From a virus: DNA of 37,811 bases. Location: IMG/VR virus record IMGVR_UViG_3300025154_000245, positions 1 through 37,811 of that record; one strand, 5' to 3'. The position numbers and the translations under genes were made by a program. Every line of letters starts with the position of its first letter. Positions within the stretch are counted from its first letter, which is position 1. Shown one piece after another: positions 31,301 through 37,811 of this stretch. Under the pieces are notes generated by a model. It had not been told where the DNA came from. It was given only the letters and a program-made list of their open reading frames with translations, and ran no database searches.

Positions 31301-34300
31301 CAGAAGATGCGCGATGTCGCGGTCAAGGCCATGGCACAGTATGGCGGGGCCGAGGCGTTCATTGGCATGGAACCTACGGATATTCGGTTTGCGGCGCAGG
31401 CTGCTGCCAAAGCTATTTTCTCAAAATTGGAATCCGTTGCAACCTCAGCCTTCCAAGGCATGAAGGCGCAGTCCGTCGATCCCTTCCTTCTGAAACAGGG
31501 CGTGAAGAAGATCGAGATGGATGCTGTGGGCCTTCCTGAATTTCTCGCCGGGAAGAAACCGACCGACAAGGTGAGCCGTGAAGAGCTGATGAACTTCGTG
31601 CAGGCCAACGCGATTGAGCTTGAGGATGTGTTGTTGGGGGAGCCGCAATTTGAGGTGATGCGCCAATCTGAGGCGGTACGCAGATTCCCGGAAACGGCAG
31701 GGTGGTTCAGCGAAGGGCGAGAGTGGCTCGCTGTGGACAGGGGAGTACCGCTCTTTGAAATCCCAGACGTGACGACGAAGGAGGAAGCTCTCCGCGCTGC
31801 AAAGCAGATGTACCGCAACGATCTTGATGAGGACCGTGCGGACGTAACCCACTTCTCCCAGTACACCGAACCGGGGGCGGATGAGGGGAGCTACAGGGAG
31901 ATGTTTGTTACGGCTCCGTCCAAAAAGGCTGAAGTTCCGCCCTTCAAAAACGGTAAAGAGTATTACGAGTCTGGACAGTACGCCAAAGACTACGCAGACT
32001 TAGGAACATCGTGGGCGAAGCTAAATGCTTACCAACGAAAACTCGTTGAAGAGGCTTACCGAGAGGCGTCCCCCGCCTACATGCTGCAAGAACGTGGCGA
32101 ATGGCAAGATGGCCACTCCCAGTACAACGACATCAAGAACCCCATAGTCCGCATCCGCTTCAACACCGTGACCACGGCAGACGGCAAGCGCATTTTAAGA
32201 ATTGAGGAGATGCAGGGGCCGAGCAAAGACAATCAGGCCAAGATGCCTGCCTACCTTGTTGAAAATTGGCGACAACTCGCAGTCAAGCGTATCCTCGCCT
32301 ATGCCAAGGAGCAGGGGCTTGACGGGGTAGGGTTTGCGACGAAGCCGGGGATGAGCGCCGGGGAGACTCAGGCGGATAGGTATGATCTGAGTAAACAGGT
32401 GGATCGAGTGGACTACTACAAACGTCCAGATGGTCGGTACGACATAGAGGTGCTACGCCCTGGCCGTGGCACTGGGGACGAAGAAGGCATTGGCGGCCCA
32501 TTTGCCGCTGAGGCGTTGGAGGGAGTCGTTGGAAAGGAACTGGCCAAAAAAATAATCAACGATTCAGGTGAAAAGTTAAACTCCGGGTGGAGCCGGATGG
32601 CTGGCCTCGACCTGAAAATAACAAGCACCGGCCTTGTCAAGCTCTACGACCAAGACCTCCCCCGGATGCTGGAGGCTTACGGCAAGGGGAAGATGGGGGA
32701 AGCGGAGATTGCAACTGCGCCAGTAACGCAGGCGCAGAAGGACGCAAAGGCCGAGGGGCGGTTCTATAAAACGCAGGCCCTCCCCTACCTCCCCCTCACC
32801 GACAAGACCCCGGCAAGCTACCCGATGTTCTCCATCGCCGACGACGCCCTCGATCTCGGGCGAAAAAAGGTAAAAGAAGCCGCCTCCTCACTCGCCAATC
32901 CGAAGTCCCGGCTGCATGATCTGTACGTGCAGTATGCTCCGCAGTGGCTGTCCGTCACCCCGCTGCTCACCCTGGTCCAGACCTTCGGTAAGAAGTTCCC
33001 GCAGGTGGCTGAGTTCGCCCGGCACATCGACCGCGTGGTCGCTGTTAAGAACGACATTGTCAACAAGTCGAAGGAGCTGCATGACGAGGCCCTTGCCCTG
33101 GCCAAGGACGGAGTCGGGGAGAAAGTGCTCAACTACGCCATCGGCATCTCCTCGTTCAACCGAATGACCCCTTGGAAACCCTTGATGGAGCAGGACTGGG
33201 TGCCGAAGACCGGCACTGCCGGGGAACGGCTCAAGCTGGCCAACGTCGCGTGGAAACGGGCCAAGATGGACGAGGCCACCGGCCTGAAGCTGCACGAGGC
33301 CTACAAGCAGGCCCGGGACGCTTATGAGGCCCTGGGCACCGACGCGATGAAGACTGCCTACGAGGCCATGGTGGACGACCTGCACCGGGTCCGAGAGCGG
33401 GAGAAGAACAACCTGCTGTCCTTCATCGAGCAGGCATCGGTCGGCAACGCCGCTCTACGCCAGCAGCTCATGGCCCGGTTCAACGCTACCTTCAGCGAAC
33501 TGCAGGGTGCCTACTGGCCCCTCGCCCGCGTCGGTGACTTCACTCTCTCCTTCACCGAGAAGGACGGGACCAAGGTGGTCAAGCACTATGCCACCACCAA
33601 GCTGCGCCGGCTGGACCGCGAGCAACTGATCGAGGACGGCATACCCGCTGAGGCAATAACTGAGGGGACCAAGGACAAACGGACTCGGCAGGAGACCGCC
33701 ATCCCGCGGGAGCTGATGTCGCAGCTTATGGCCGCGGTTGAGGCGGAGAAAATGAAGGGGGTGGACCCGAAGGACGATGCTGCCATGGCCGCCGCGCTTG
33801 CAGACACTCAGGATGTTGTCAATGACATGAACCAGATCTGGCTGCGCTGGCAGCCGGAGACCTCCGCGCTCAAGAACTCACTGCGCCGCAAGAACGTGCG
33901 TGGGTTCTCGGAAGACATGATGCGCAGCTACTTGGATTATATGTCCCGGCATGCCAGCAATATCGCTTGGACCGAGCAGGGCCGTAAGATCGAGGCTACG
34001 CTCAAGAGTATGACTGAGGACATCAAGGAGGCCAAGGCCGCCGGCGGTGCCGATGTAACCATGCAGCAGAATATCCTGAACGATCTGCGCGGCCGGGTGC
34101 AGGCAATCAGGGAAGCTCGGGTCGGTCCGGTTGCTTCGGGCCTTGGCAAGCTAGGCACTGCTTACTACATGACCTCGCCCTCCATCGCCCTGGTGCAGAT
34201 GAGCCAGTTGGCGGTGATCACCTACCCCAACATGGCGGTCAAGTTCGGCAAGCTCGGGCTACGTGCGGTGACCAAGGCCCTGGCCGCCGGGACCAAGGCG

Positions 34301-35782
34301 GCGTTCTCTAAGGATTTCACAATCAAGGCGATCTTTGCCGATGATGCAGTCAACGACGTATTCGACCGGCTGCATGCCGTGGTCACTGAGAAGGATCGAG
34401 CACCGAGGGAAGACGGCCGCCCGCCGCAAGGGCTTAATAAGAATCTTGGAGACGACCTCTTTACCAGAGAGGAGAAACTCGAATGGATTGCCAAACTGAC
34501 CCCCTCTCAGAAGCAGCTCCTCGCCCTCCGAGAAGCGAACGCTCGCAACCTGCTCGACATCTCGGCGGCGCATGAGGCCTACGAGCTGACTCAGGGCAAG
34601 GACCCCAACGGACTGATGAGCAAGGCCTTCCGCTACGCCATGCTGCCCATGCAGCTCTCGGAGCTGGCCTCCCGCAAAGCAGCGGTGCTCGGCACCATGG
34701 ACCTGGCTACGCAGGAGAAGAAGGATTTCTTCGAGGCGATGGACGACGTGGCCTCGGTGGTCAATGACACTCTCTACTCCTATGCCAAGGAGCACAAGGG
34801 CTCGGCGTTGCAGGGCGGGGCGGCCCGGGTTCTGCTCCAGTTCCAGCACTACCGGATCATGACCATCATCAGGCTGATGTCGCTGTTCAACAACTCGGTT
34901 CGAGGGGAAACGCCGGAGATGAAGTCGGCGGCCCGGAAAGAACTGATCGGGATCCTCGGCATGACCGGCGCCCTGGGCGGGACACTCGGACTGCCCCTGG
35001 CCGGGGTGATCTTCGCGCTCTCCAACGCCCTGCTGGGTGACGACGACGAGCCCATCGACAGCGAGCTGATGTGGCGCAACTGGTTACGGGATAACTTCGG
35101 CGAGACCTTGGGCAACGTGCTGACCACCGGCGTACCCTACCTCGTCGGCGCCGACCTCTCTCGCCGGGTCGGCATGGGTGATATGTTCGGAATGCAGCAG
35201 ACTCCGCCGCCCGGGTACCACGGTGCGAAGCTGTTCACTTGGTGGGCCACCAGCCTGCTCGGCCCGGTCGCCTCGGTCGGACAGTCCGGGTTCCAAGGGT
35301 ACGACGAGATCGTCAACAAGGGCAACTACATGAAGGGCCTTGAGGTTGCAACGCCCAAACCGATCAGGGACGCTCTGAAGGCAATCCGCTTGGGCACCGA
35401 GGGGCTGAAGACCAGTTCGGGTAAACGGCTGTTGTCCGAGGACGCCATCGGCGTAGATGAGCTATTCCTGGCGGCGCTGGGGTTCAACCCGGAGGAAGTG
35501 TCCCGGGCACAGGCGGCGGAGCGCAGTTTGAACAAAATGTCCACTCTGATCTCTGAGCGGCGGGGGCGGATCATCCGCGATGCGGCGAGGGGGATCTTGG
35601 AAGGCGACACCCGGGAAGCCATGCAGGCTGTGCTGCGGTTCAACTCCCGGATGCCGCGCTACTCCATCAAGGGCGGGGACATCAAAGGCTCGGTGCGTAA
35701 AATTATCTCTGGGGAGATAGGGGACGCCGGGCTCAGAGATCGTCAGGTTGCTGCTCAGTACGAGATTCCGAGTTATCTGTAA
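28370..35782 (+). CDS. Giant ejection-type polyvalent protein with zinc-peptidase motif (2470 aa)
   Basis: The N-terminus repeats a short motif (TFDELLNAS, SFDDLVNTA). Hydrophobic helices follow, then a Gly-zipper (275-293), suited to membrane insertion. Three imperfect 67-69-residue repeats start near 372, 439 and 508 (TGPAxVxQExAEA). A metallopeptidase-like region holds HEILH at 860-864 with EEMIAD near 916 as a possible third ligand. Residues about 1020-1450 resemble phage large-polyvalent-protein domains (IEEMQ at 1278, RYDLSKQVD). The rest is long helices, with a membrane-like stretch near 2190-2223. It is probably carried in the virion and injected with DNA, like T7 gp16. Its stop overlaps a convergent gene. 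Confidence 0.82.
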   Translation: MATFDELLNASQPTEAQAMTGSFDDLVNTAPTGLRPLSEKRGGFVASVKRTVGQGVQGAGQLAADIVPGVGQDNAVTQYGREVIEANPTEVQKLSDIPEKPLTAVTEATGNAVASMAGIIGLRALGQGITALSPATGVAAPVVAGVGQLISWLGPTAIAALPSYGGIRDKQIVDSPEAQTSAKDKAVAALGAGTVGFIEQRFGPQNWGAAVLTKEGRARLAKMFSGSSRLGAVGKGLASGAAIEGAEEIVQNPVEQLASYQDPRTPENIEETVFGGAMGAIGGGVIGGGVGGVSYRSQKTKDTIQQRTLANLIEGADISVEGGVATIARGQELPFSMPVETLAAHLADGGAIDTLTREQRYGERGAGFARTTGPAEVGQEDAEAQAFGREALAYNQERNQVGLRRSAAGRTDMMTELSPETELSRYQPTVARPDYAGRTGPATVSQEEAEALSFGREARTVNQLRNEQGLRRAAATTGAVTPEGTPLAEAPLSTYEPTVARPDYAGRTGPATVSQEEAEAQEFKRESLAYNQERNRTGQRRDFPGRETAQVPQEQTPEEALLNSYQPEVPGAVPPPIVRSDGKPFATQRAAESAVKRFKLAEGSYEIQKNKDRFTVVRKGAQEVAEQEATAEDIAAAQADYAAFQKQESNLAKPPKPPKEKPTAPKTTGVKVRFTGTGGGPQVVEVVRKEPAQPGDLPGEEFYTVVNTQTGESGVVSAEDITPVKGQEEAFTNISNAVDKSSESQYSVNEGSYNSRDFKNYDFGEDTSEEAKAAIPVLRKVLVRTKTGAQEGSTITPRKVAGIVQSAVDRIASAFGRRVVFFASSDPAALLPNGFIDKNDPKTIYINTQSGFSPTTILGHEILHAMKEERAGLYNMLRAAAVDKNLKINAFEAYRKKLEQNKYFQDREITKEDVYEEMIADFMGDAFSDPVFWEQLATERPSLFKRMSTYVVTFLNKLIAALKQQKNFQSYQFFIDVQKMRDVAVKAMAQYGGAEAFIGMEPTDIRFAAQAAAKAIFSKLESVATSAFQGMKAQSVDPFLLKQGVKKIEMDAVGLPEFLAGKKPTDKVSREELMNFVQANAIELEDVLLGEPQFEVMRQSEAVRRFPETAGWFSEGREWLAVDRGVPLFEIPDVTTKEEALRAAKQMYRNDLDEDRADVTHFSQYTEPGADEGSYREMFVTAPSKKAEVPPFKNGKEYYESGQYAKDYADLGTSWAKLNAYQRKLVEEAYREASPAYMLQERGEWQDGHSQYNDIKNPIVRIRFNTVTTADGKRILRIEEMQGPSKDNQAKMPAYLVENWRQLAVKRILAYAKEQGLDGVGFATKPGMSAGETQADRYDLSKQVDRVDYYKRPDGRYDIEVLRPGRGTGDEEGIGGPFAAEALEGVVGKELAKKIINDSGEKLNSGWSRMAGLDLKITSTGLVKLYDQDLPRMLEAYGKGKMGEAEIATAPVTQAQKDAKAEGRFYKTQALPYLPLTDKTPASYPMFSIADDALDLGRKKVKEAASSLANPKSRLHDLYVQYAPQWLSVTPLLTLVQTFGKKFPQVAEFARHIDRVVAVKNDIVNKSKELHDEALALAKDGVGEKVLNYAIGISSFNRMTPWKPLMEQDWVPKTGTAGERLKLANVAWKRAKMDEATGLKLHEAYKQARDAYEALGTDAMKTAYEAMVDDLHRVREREKNNLLSFIEQASVGNAALRQQLMARFNATFSELQGAYWPLARVGDFTLSFTEKDGTKVVKHYATTKLRRLDREQLIEDGIPAEAITEGTKDKRTRQETAIPRELMSQLMAAVEAEKMKGVDPKDDAAMAAALADTQDVVNDMNQIWLRWQPETSALKNSLRRKNVRGFSEDMMRSYLDYMSRHASNIAWTEQGRKIEATLKSMTEDIKEAKAAGGADVTMQQNILNDLRGRVQAIREARVGPVASGLGKLGTAYYMTSPSIALVQMSQLAVITYPNMAVKFGKLGLRAVTKALAAGTKAAFSKDFTIKAIFADDAVNDVFDRLHAVVTEKDRAPREDGRPPQGLNKNLGDDLFTREEKLEWIAKLTPSQKQLLALREANARNLLDISAAHEAYELTQGKDPNGLMSKAFRYAMLPMQLSELASRKAAVLGTMDLATQEKKDFFEAMDDVASVVNDTLYSYAKEHKGSALQGGAARVLLQFQHYRIMTIIRLMSLFNNSVRGETPEMKSAARKELIGILGMTGALGGTLGLPLAGVIFALSNALLGDDDEPIDSELMWRNWLRDNFGETLGNVLTTGVPYLVGADLSRRVGMGDMFGMQQTPPPGYHGAKLFTWWATSLLGPVASVGQSGFQGYDEIVNKGNYMKGLEVATPKPIRDALKAIRLGTEGLKTSSGKRLLSEDAIGVDELFLAALGFNPEEVSRAQAAERSLNKMSTLISERRGRIIRDAARGILEGDTREAMQAVLRFNSRMPRYSIKGGDIKGSVRKIISGEIGDAGLRDRQVAAQYEIPSYL
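29651..29930 (+). repeat. Near-identical direct repeat inside the giant gene
   Basis: Bases 29651-29723 recur at 29858-29930, 207 bases apart, with about two mismatches. Both encode PTVARPDYAGRTGPATVSQE and on. A third, more diverged unit precedes them at about 29481. The DNA identity suggests recent duplication or gene conversion. Confidence 0.85.
30582..30610 (+). promoter_or_regulatory. Promoter-like site inside the giant gene
   Basis: TTGACA (30582-30587), 17 bases, TATTCT (30605-30610), followed by GTAAAT. It resembles the sites at 1920 and 27093 in its TTGACAA start. It lies in coding sequence and no good in-frame start follows nearby, so function is doubtful. Confidence 0.3.
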
Positions 35783-35993
35783 CTGCGACGCTTCGCGGGA
35801 AAAAACCTACCTCGAACAAGGTCCCGCAACTCTCGCACTTGGCAGGAGCATGCCGGTTCACATCCGAGAGAACGTCCTTCGGACACGTTTCGAGGCCATA
35901 CTCCCTGAGTAAGCACTCCCCACCCTTGCTCTGGAACTCAGCTTCTCTCCCGCATCGTGGGCACGGAACCATTACGGTGTCAAACATTCCCAT
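35733..35993 (-). CDS. Small zinc-ribbon protein (86 aa)
   Basis: ATG 35993 has GGAG just upstream, inside the end of the preceding minus-strand gene. It has CPRCG (11-15) and CESCG (53-57), a split zinc ribbon, with another Cys pair between (ECLLREYGLETC). It begins MGMFDTVMVPCPRCG, a start I know from small phage zinc-binding proteins. Its 3' end overlaps the giant gene's 3' end by 50 bases on the opposite strand. Confidence 0.7.
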   Translation of the reverse strand: MGMFDTVMVPCPRCGREAEFQSKGGECLLREYGLETCPKDVLSDVNRHAPAKCESCGTLFEVGFFPRSVAVTDNSESRTEQQPDDL

Positions 35994-35995
35994 GG

Positions 35996-36673
35996 TTATT
36001 CTCCCTTTGATGCTTGGTAGTCCAGATGGAGCGCTGTAGCGATTGTCCGTGCTGCGATTCTTGATACTGTCTCAGCGATCAAGTACGGTGCGCCGTAATA
36101 GTTGGCAGCTTCTGGAGTAAGTTCCTGCGTGATGCTGCCGAGAGGGCTATCCGTTACTAACGCACCACCCGGACCATACCAGGCTTTGCCTGTAGCAGGC
36201 TGCTTGTTGTCTACGGTGTCGGTTCGCTTTCCCTTCATGAGCCGCAAAGGTGCTCCGCAGTCATGGCATTGTATCATCCAGCCGTGGTTTGTTTCAGGGT
36301 CTACGCTCTTTGTCCGTAAATGCGCACACAGAACGGGCTCGTCATCAGCGTCCGAGGGAGGTACATGCCCCCAAGAATGCGTCGGTTTATCATCTGCCTT
36401 TGGCGGATCTGTGTGCGAAAGCGACCCGAGAGCTACGAGTGCAACATGCATTCGGTGAACCGTCCCCTCTGGCAGCCCTGTGGAAAGTAAGAAGTTGCGT
36501 ACTCCCTTGTGGTCTGTTGTTGCTCCGAGGCCGTCGAGGATGTCTTTGATCTGTTCGTTGACGCACCATAAAGGATGGTCATCGTCTAATGAACCAGCGG
36601 GCTTATCCTCCGCTTTTGGAGAGAACATCGCCGCTTGGTAGTCAGCGCTGGTCTTGGCGCATGCGTCGCACAC
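35996..36673 (-). CDS. Hypothetical Cys/His protein (225 aa)
   Basis: GTG 36673 begins VCDACAKTSADYQAAM. Residues about 115-142 have CAHLRTK and MIQCHDCGAPLRL, a zinc-ribbon-like set. The frame stays open upstream of the GTG and reads GYCCENGIGKPGG, which looks like real Cys-rich coding without a start codon (see the frameshift finding). The C-terminal 60 residues are helical (AETVSRIAARTIATALH). It belongs to the minus-strand early-type cluster. No known family. Confidence 0.55.
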   Translation of the reverse strand: MCDACAKTSADYQAAMFSPKAEDKPAGSLDDDHPLWCVNEQIKDILDGLGATTDHKGVRNFLLSTGLPEGTVHRMHVALVALGSLSHTDPPKADDKPTHSWGHVPPSDADDEPVLCAHLRTKSVDPETNHGWMIQCHDCGAPLRLMKGKRTDTVDNKQPATGKAWYGPGGALVTDSPLGSITQELTPEAANYYGAPYLIAETVSRIAARTIATALHLDYQASKGE

Positions 36674-37050
36674 ACCGCCAGGTTTACCAATACCATTTTC
36701 GCAGCAGTAACCAGTAGGATCCCTGCGTACACCTGCCCCGCCGCATTCTCCCGCAGGTACTTCTCCTGCCCCTCCCTCCTGAGTAGTACCATGGCTGCCG
36801 TGTAGTTGATGGCACCGAGCAGGTCGCGGATGGCGCGTTCATCGTCCAGGCAGTTTAGTGCTTCGAGGAGCTTCTTGCTTGCTTGAAAGAACGGGCCGCC
36901 GGGTCCGCTCTCTCTGGACTTTACCATGATAGGTTGTTCAAGGATGGGTTTGCCGTTGGCATGGCGTTCCTTTCCTTTCCCCGTTGCTGCTTGCGCAAGG
37001 GCCTCCTGCAGGACGTTGGCCAGTGGTTCGTATCCGAGTTCTACGTTCAC
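36586..37050 (-). CDS. Conserved phage hypothetical protein (154 aa)
   Basis: GTG 37050 follows AAAGGAGGA. Residues 22-95 read GKGKERHANGKPILEQPI, then FFQASKKLLEAL, then AIRDLLGAINYTAAMVLL. This HANGxP...LLGAINY layout recurs in phage and bacterial proteins of unknown function. From about residue 115 on, the sequence looks non-coding (CATHAPRPALTTKRRC) and overlaps the next gene by 88 bases, so the true product may end or shift frame earlier. Confidence 0.62.
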   Translation of the reverse strand: MNVELGYEPLANVLQEALAQAATGKGKERHANGKPILEQPIMVKSRESGPGGPFFQASKKLLEALNCLDDERAIRDLLGAINYTAAMVLLRREGQEKYLRENAAGQVYAGILLVTAAKMVLVNLAVCATHAPRPALTTKRRCSLQKRRISPLVH

Positions 37051-37061
37051 GATTCCTCCTT

Positions 37062-37400
37062 TTATTGGTAAATTTCTCTCAGTATATCCCTGAGCTGTTC
37101 TATAGCTTCACGGTTTTCATGTTCGTAGATAGCCCGCTCAAGAAGGAGCATCTTGTGGCGAAACTCTCCATAAATATCGTCGCGAAGCTCAGCAACAATA
37201 TTTCGTTTCATCTCAGGTAAATTTTCTGGAAGACAATGCACAGTAACCCCCCAAGTCACGCTTATATCGTATTCGAGAGCCCGGGTAGGAGTATTAATTT
37301 CTACTACCTTCTCCGAAACATCGAGTAATGGAACTGGGGTAAGAATTGCATACTGCCTGCCGGTAAGTTTTGCTGCTACTGAATTAATAAAATTACTCAT
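37062..37400 (-). CDS. Hypothetical protein (112 aa)
   Basis: ATG 37400 has GGAGG-CGGGGG upstream and overlaps, as ATGA, the stop of the frame-corrected ThyX-like gene. It begins MSNFINSVAAKLTG. The N-terminal 60 residues are beta-like, and the C-terminal 50 are a charged helix (HKMLLLERAIYEHENREAIE). No family recognised. It is likely soluble. Confidence 0.6.
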   Translation of the reverse strand: MSNFINSVAAKLTGRQYAILTPVPLLDVSEKVVEINTPTRALEYDISVTWGVTVHCLPENLPEMKRNIVAELRDDIYGEFRHKMLLLERAIYEHENREAIEQLRDILREIYQ

Positions 37401-37796
37401 AACACCCCCGCCTCCTCGAACTGCCGGCGGAGATCCACCGCCAGGCGAACGAAGTCAGGATGCGCCGACGGGGCGCACCGCAGTTTGAAAATATGACTCC
37501 ACTCGGCCTACGCCCAGTATAGACAAAAACTTCCCGAGGGCGTACTGGCTGATGTGCGGCGGAAGTACGTCCATGTTCTCATAATAATCAGTCCGCACCA
37601 CAAAATTCGAGTGCTCCGCCATGGCGAGGTGGCCGGCGCTGATCAGTTTCTTGACGAACTTCTCGGCGCTGTCCGGGGTGATCTTGTCCTCCGATTTGTA
37701 GCAGGTTCGGCCCGCTCGTTCAATAAACTTGACAGCACCTTCGTAGTCCGTCGGCACTGCGCCCAGAAACTCAACTGATGGTTTTATGATTTTCAT
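37397..37796 (-). CDS. ThyX-like protein, shortened and frameshifted
   Basis: ATG 37796 follows GAGGTGG. The first 68 residues are like flavin-dependent thymidylate synthase ThyX (VEFLGAV, RAGRTCYKSEDKIT, ISAGHLAMAEHSNFVVR). The direct frame ends after 113 aa at 37455. Shifting +1 in the T run (plus-strand A's at 37488-37491) continues as KLRCAPSAHPDFVRLAVDL and ends with ATGA overlap at the next gene, giving 132 aa. This is shorter than the usual 200-plus. The RHRx7S active-site segment is missing between the two ThyX-like ends, so catalysis is unlikely. Repurposed or decaying gene. Confidence 0.55.
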
Positions 37797-37811
37797 TTTG
37801 CCACCTCATTG

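Noticed and set aside
35783-35830. A terminator between the convergent gene blocks
   Set aside because: Only a 4-bp hairpin is present, with no T run on the correct side for either strand.

Overview
The window reads as one contiguous piece of a tailed podovirus-like phage genome. It has no bacterial housekeeping genes. It carries a full morphogenesis set in phage order: TerL, portal, scaffold, N4-gp56-type major capsid protein, head completion and tail proteins, and a 2470-residue ejection-type protein. No integrase or repressor is visible. Sec signal peptides, a lipobox protein and sigma70-type promoters point to a Gram-negative (diderm) host. A possible selenocysteine codon would fit a selenium-using host such as a Desulfobacterota member, but that is inference.

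Layout. (1) 54-1936, plus strand: an early-type operon of small proteins behind an extended -10 promoter. It includes a degenerate tRNA-like element, a zinc-finger protein, an HExxH protein and a GGQ release-factor-like protein. (2) 1920-2034: a near-consensus promoter running straight into an intrinsic terminator and a second hairpin, an arrangement like a late-gene antitermination switch. (3) 2073-9558: a packaging-type small protein, then a tightly coupled block in which at least five products have Sec or lipoprotein signals. One of these resembles a caspase/gingipain-like cysteine peptidase. Small membrane proteins and a SleB/CwlJ-type endolysin follow. (4) 9558-17536: TerL, portal, scaffold, capsid and head proteins. 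(5) 17529-27092: connector, tail hub and receptor-binding modules, including a six-repeat Kelch-like protein and a tail protein with one in-frame UGA. (6) 27093-35782: a promoter, then two large virion/ejection-type proteins, the second with a zinc-peptidase motif. (7) 35733-37796, minus strand: a convergent set of small genes ending in a shortened, frameshifted ThyX-like gene.

Most plus-strand genes are linked by ATGA, GTGA or TAATG overlaps, so translation is probably coupled over long polycistronic messages. Three promoter-like sites share a TTGACAA / TATACTGAA layout (1920, 27093, weaker at 30582). Two others share TTGACTTTTT with an extended -10 (54, 13278).

The most notable observation is the tail gene at 24157-24918. 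It is open for 252 codons except for one TGA at codon 32. That TGA is followed at the right distance by a hairpin with a GGUCU loop, resembling a bacterial SECIS element. The codon sits eight residues before a Cys, and the same Cys spacing recurs later in the protein. A phage virion selenoprotein is therefore a specific, testable possibility. A nonsense mutation or sequencing error are the plain alternatives.
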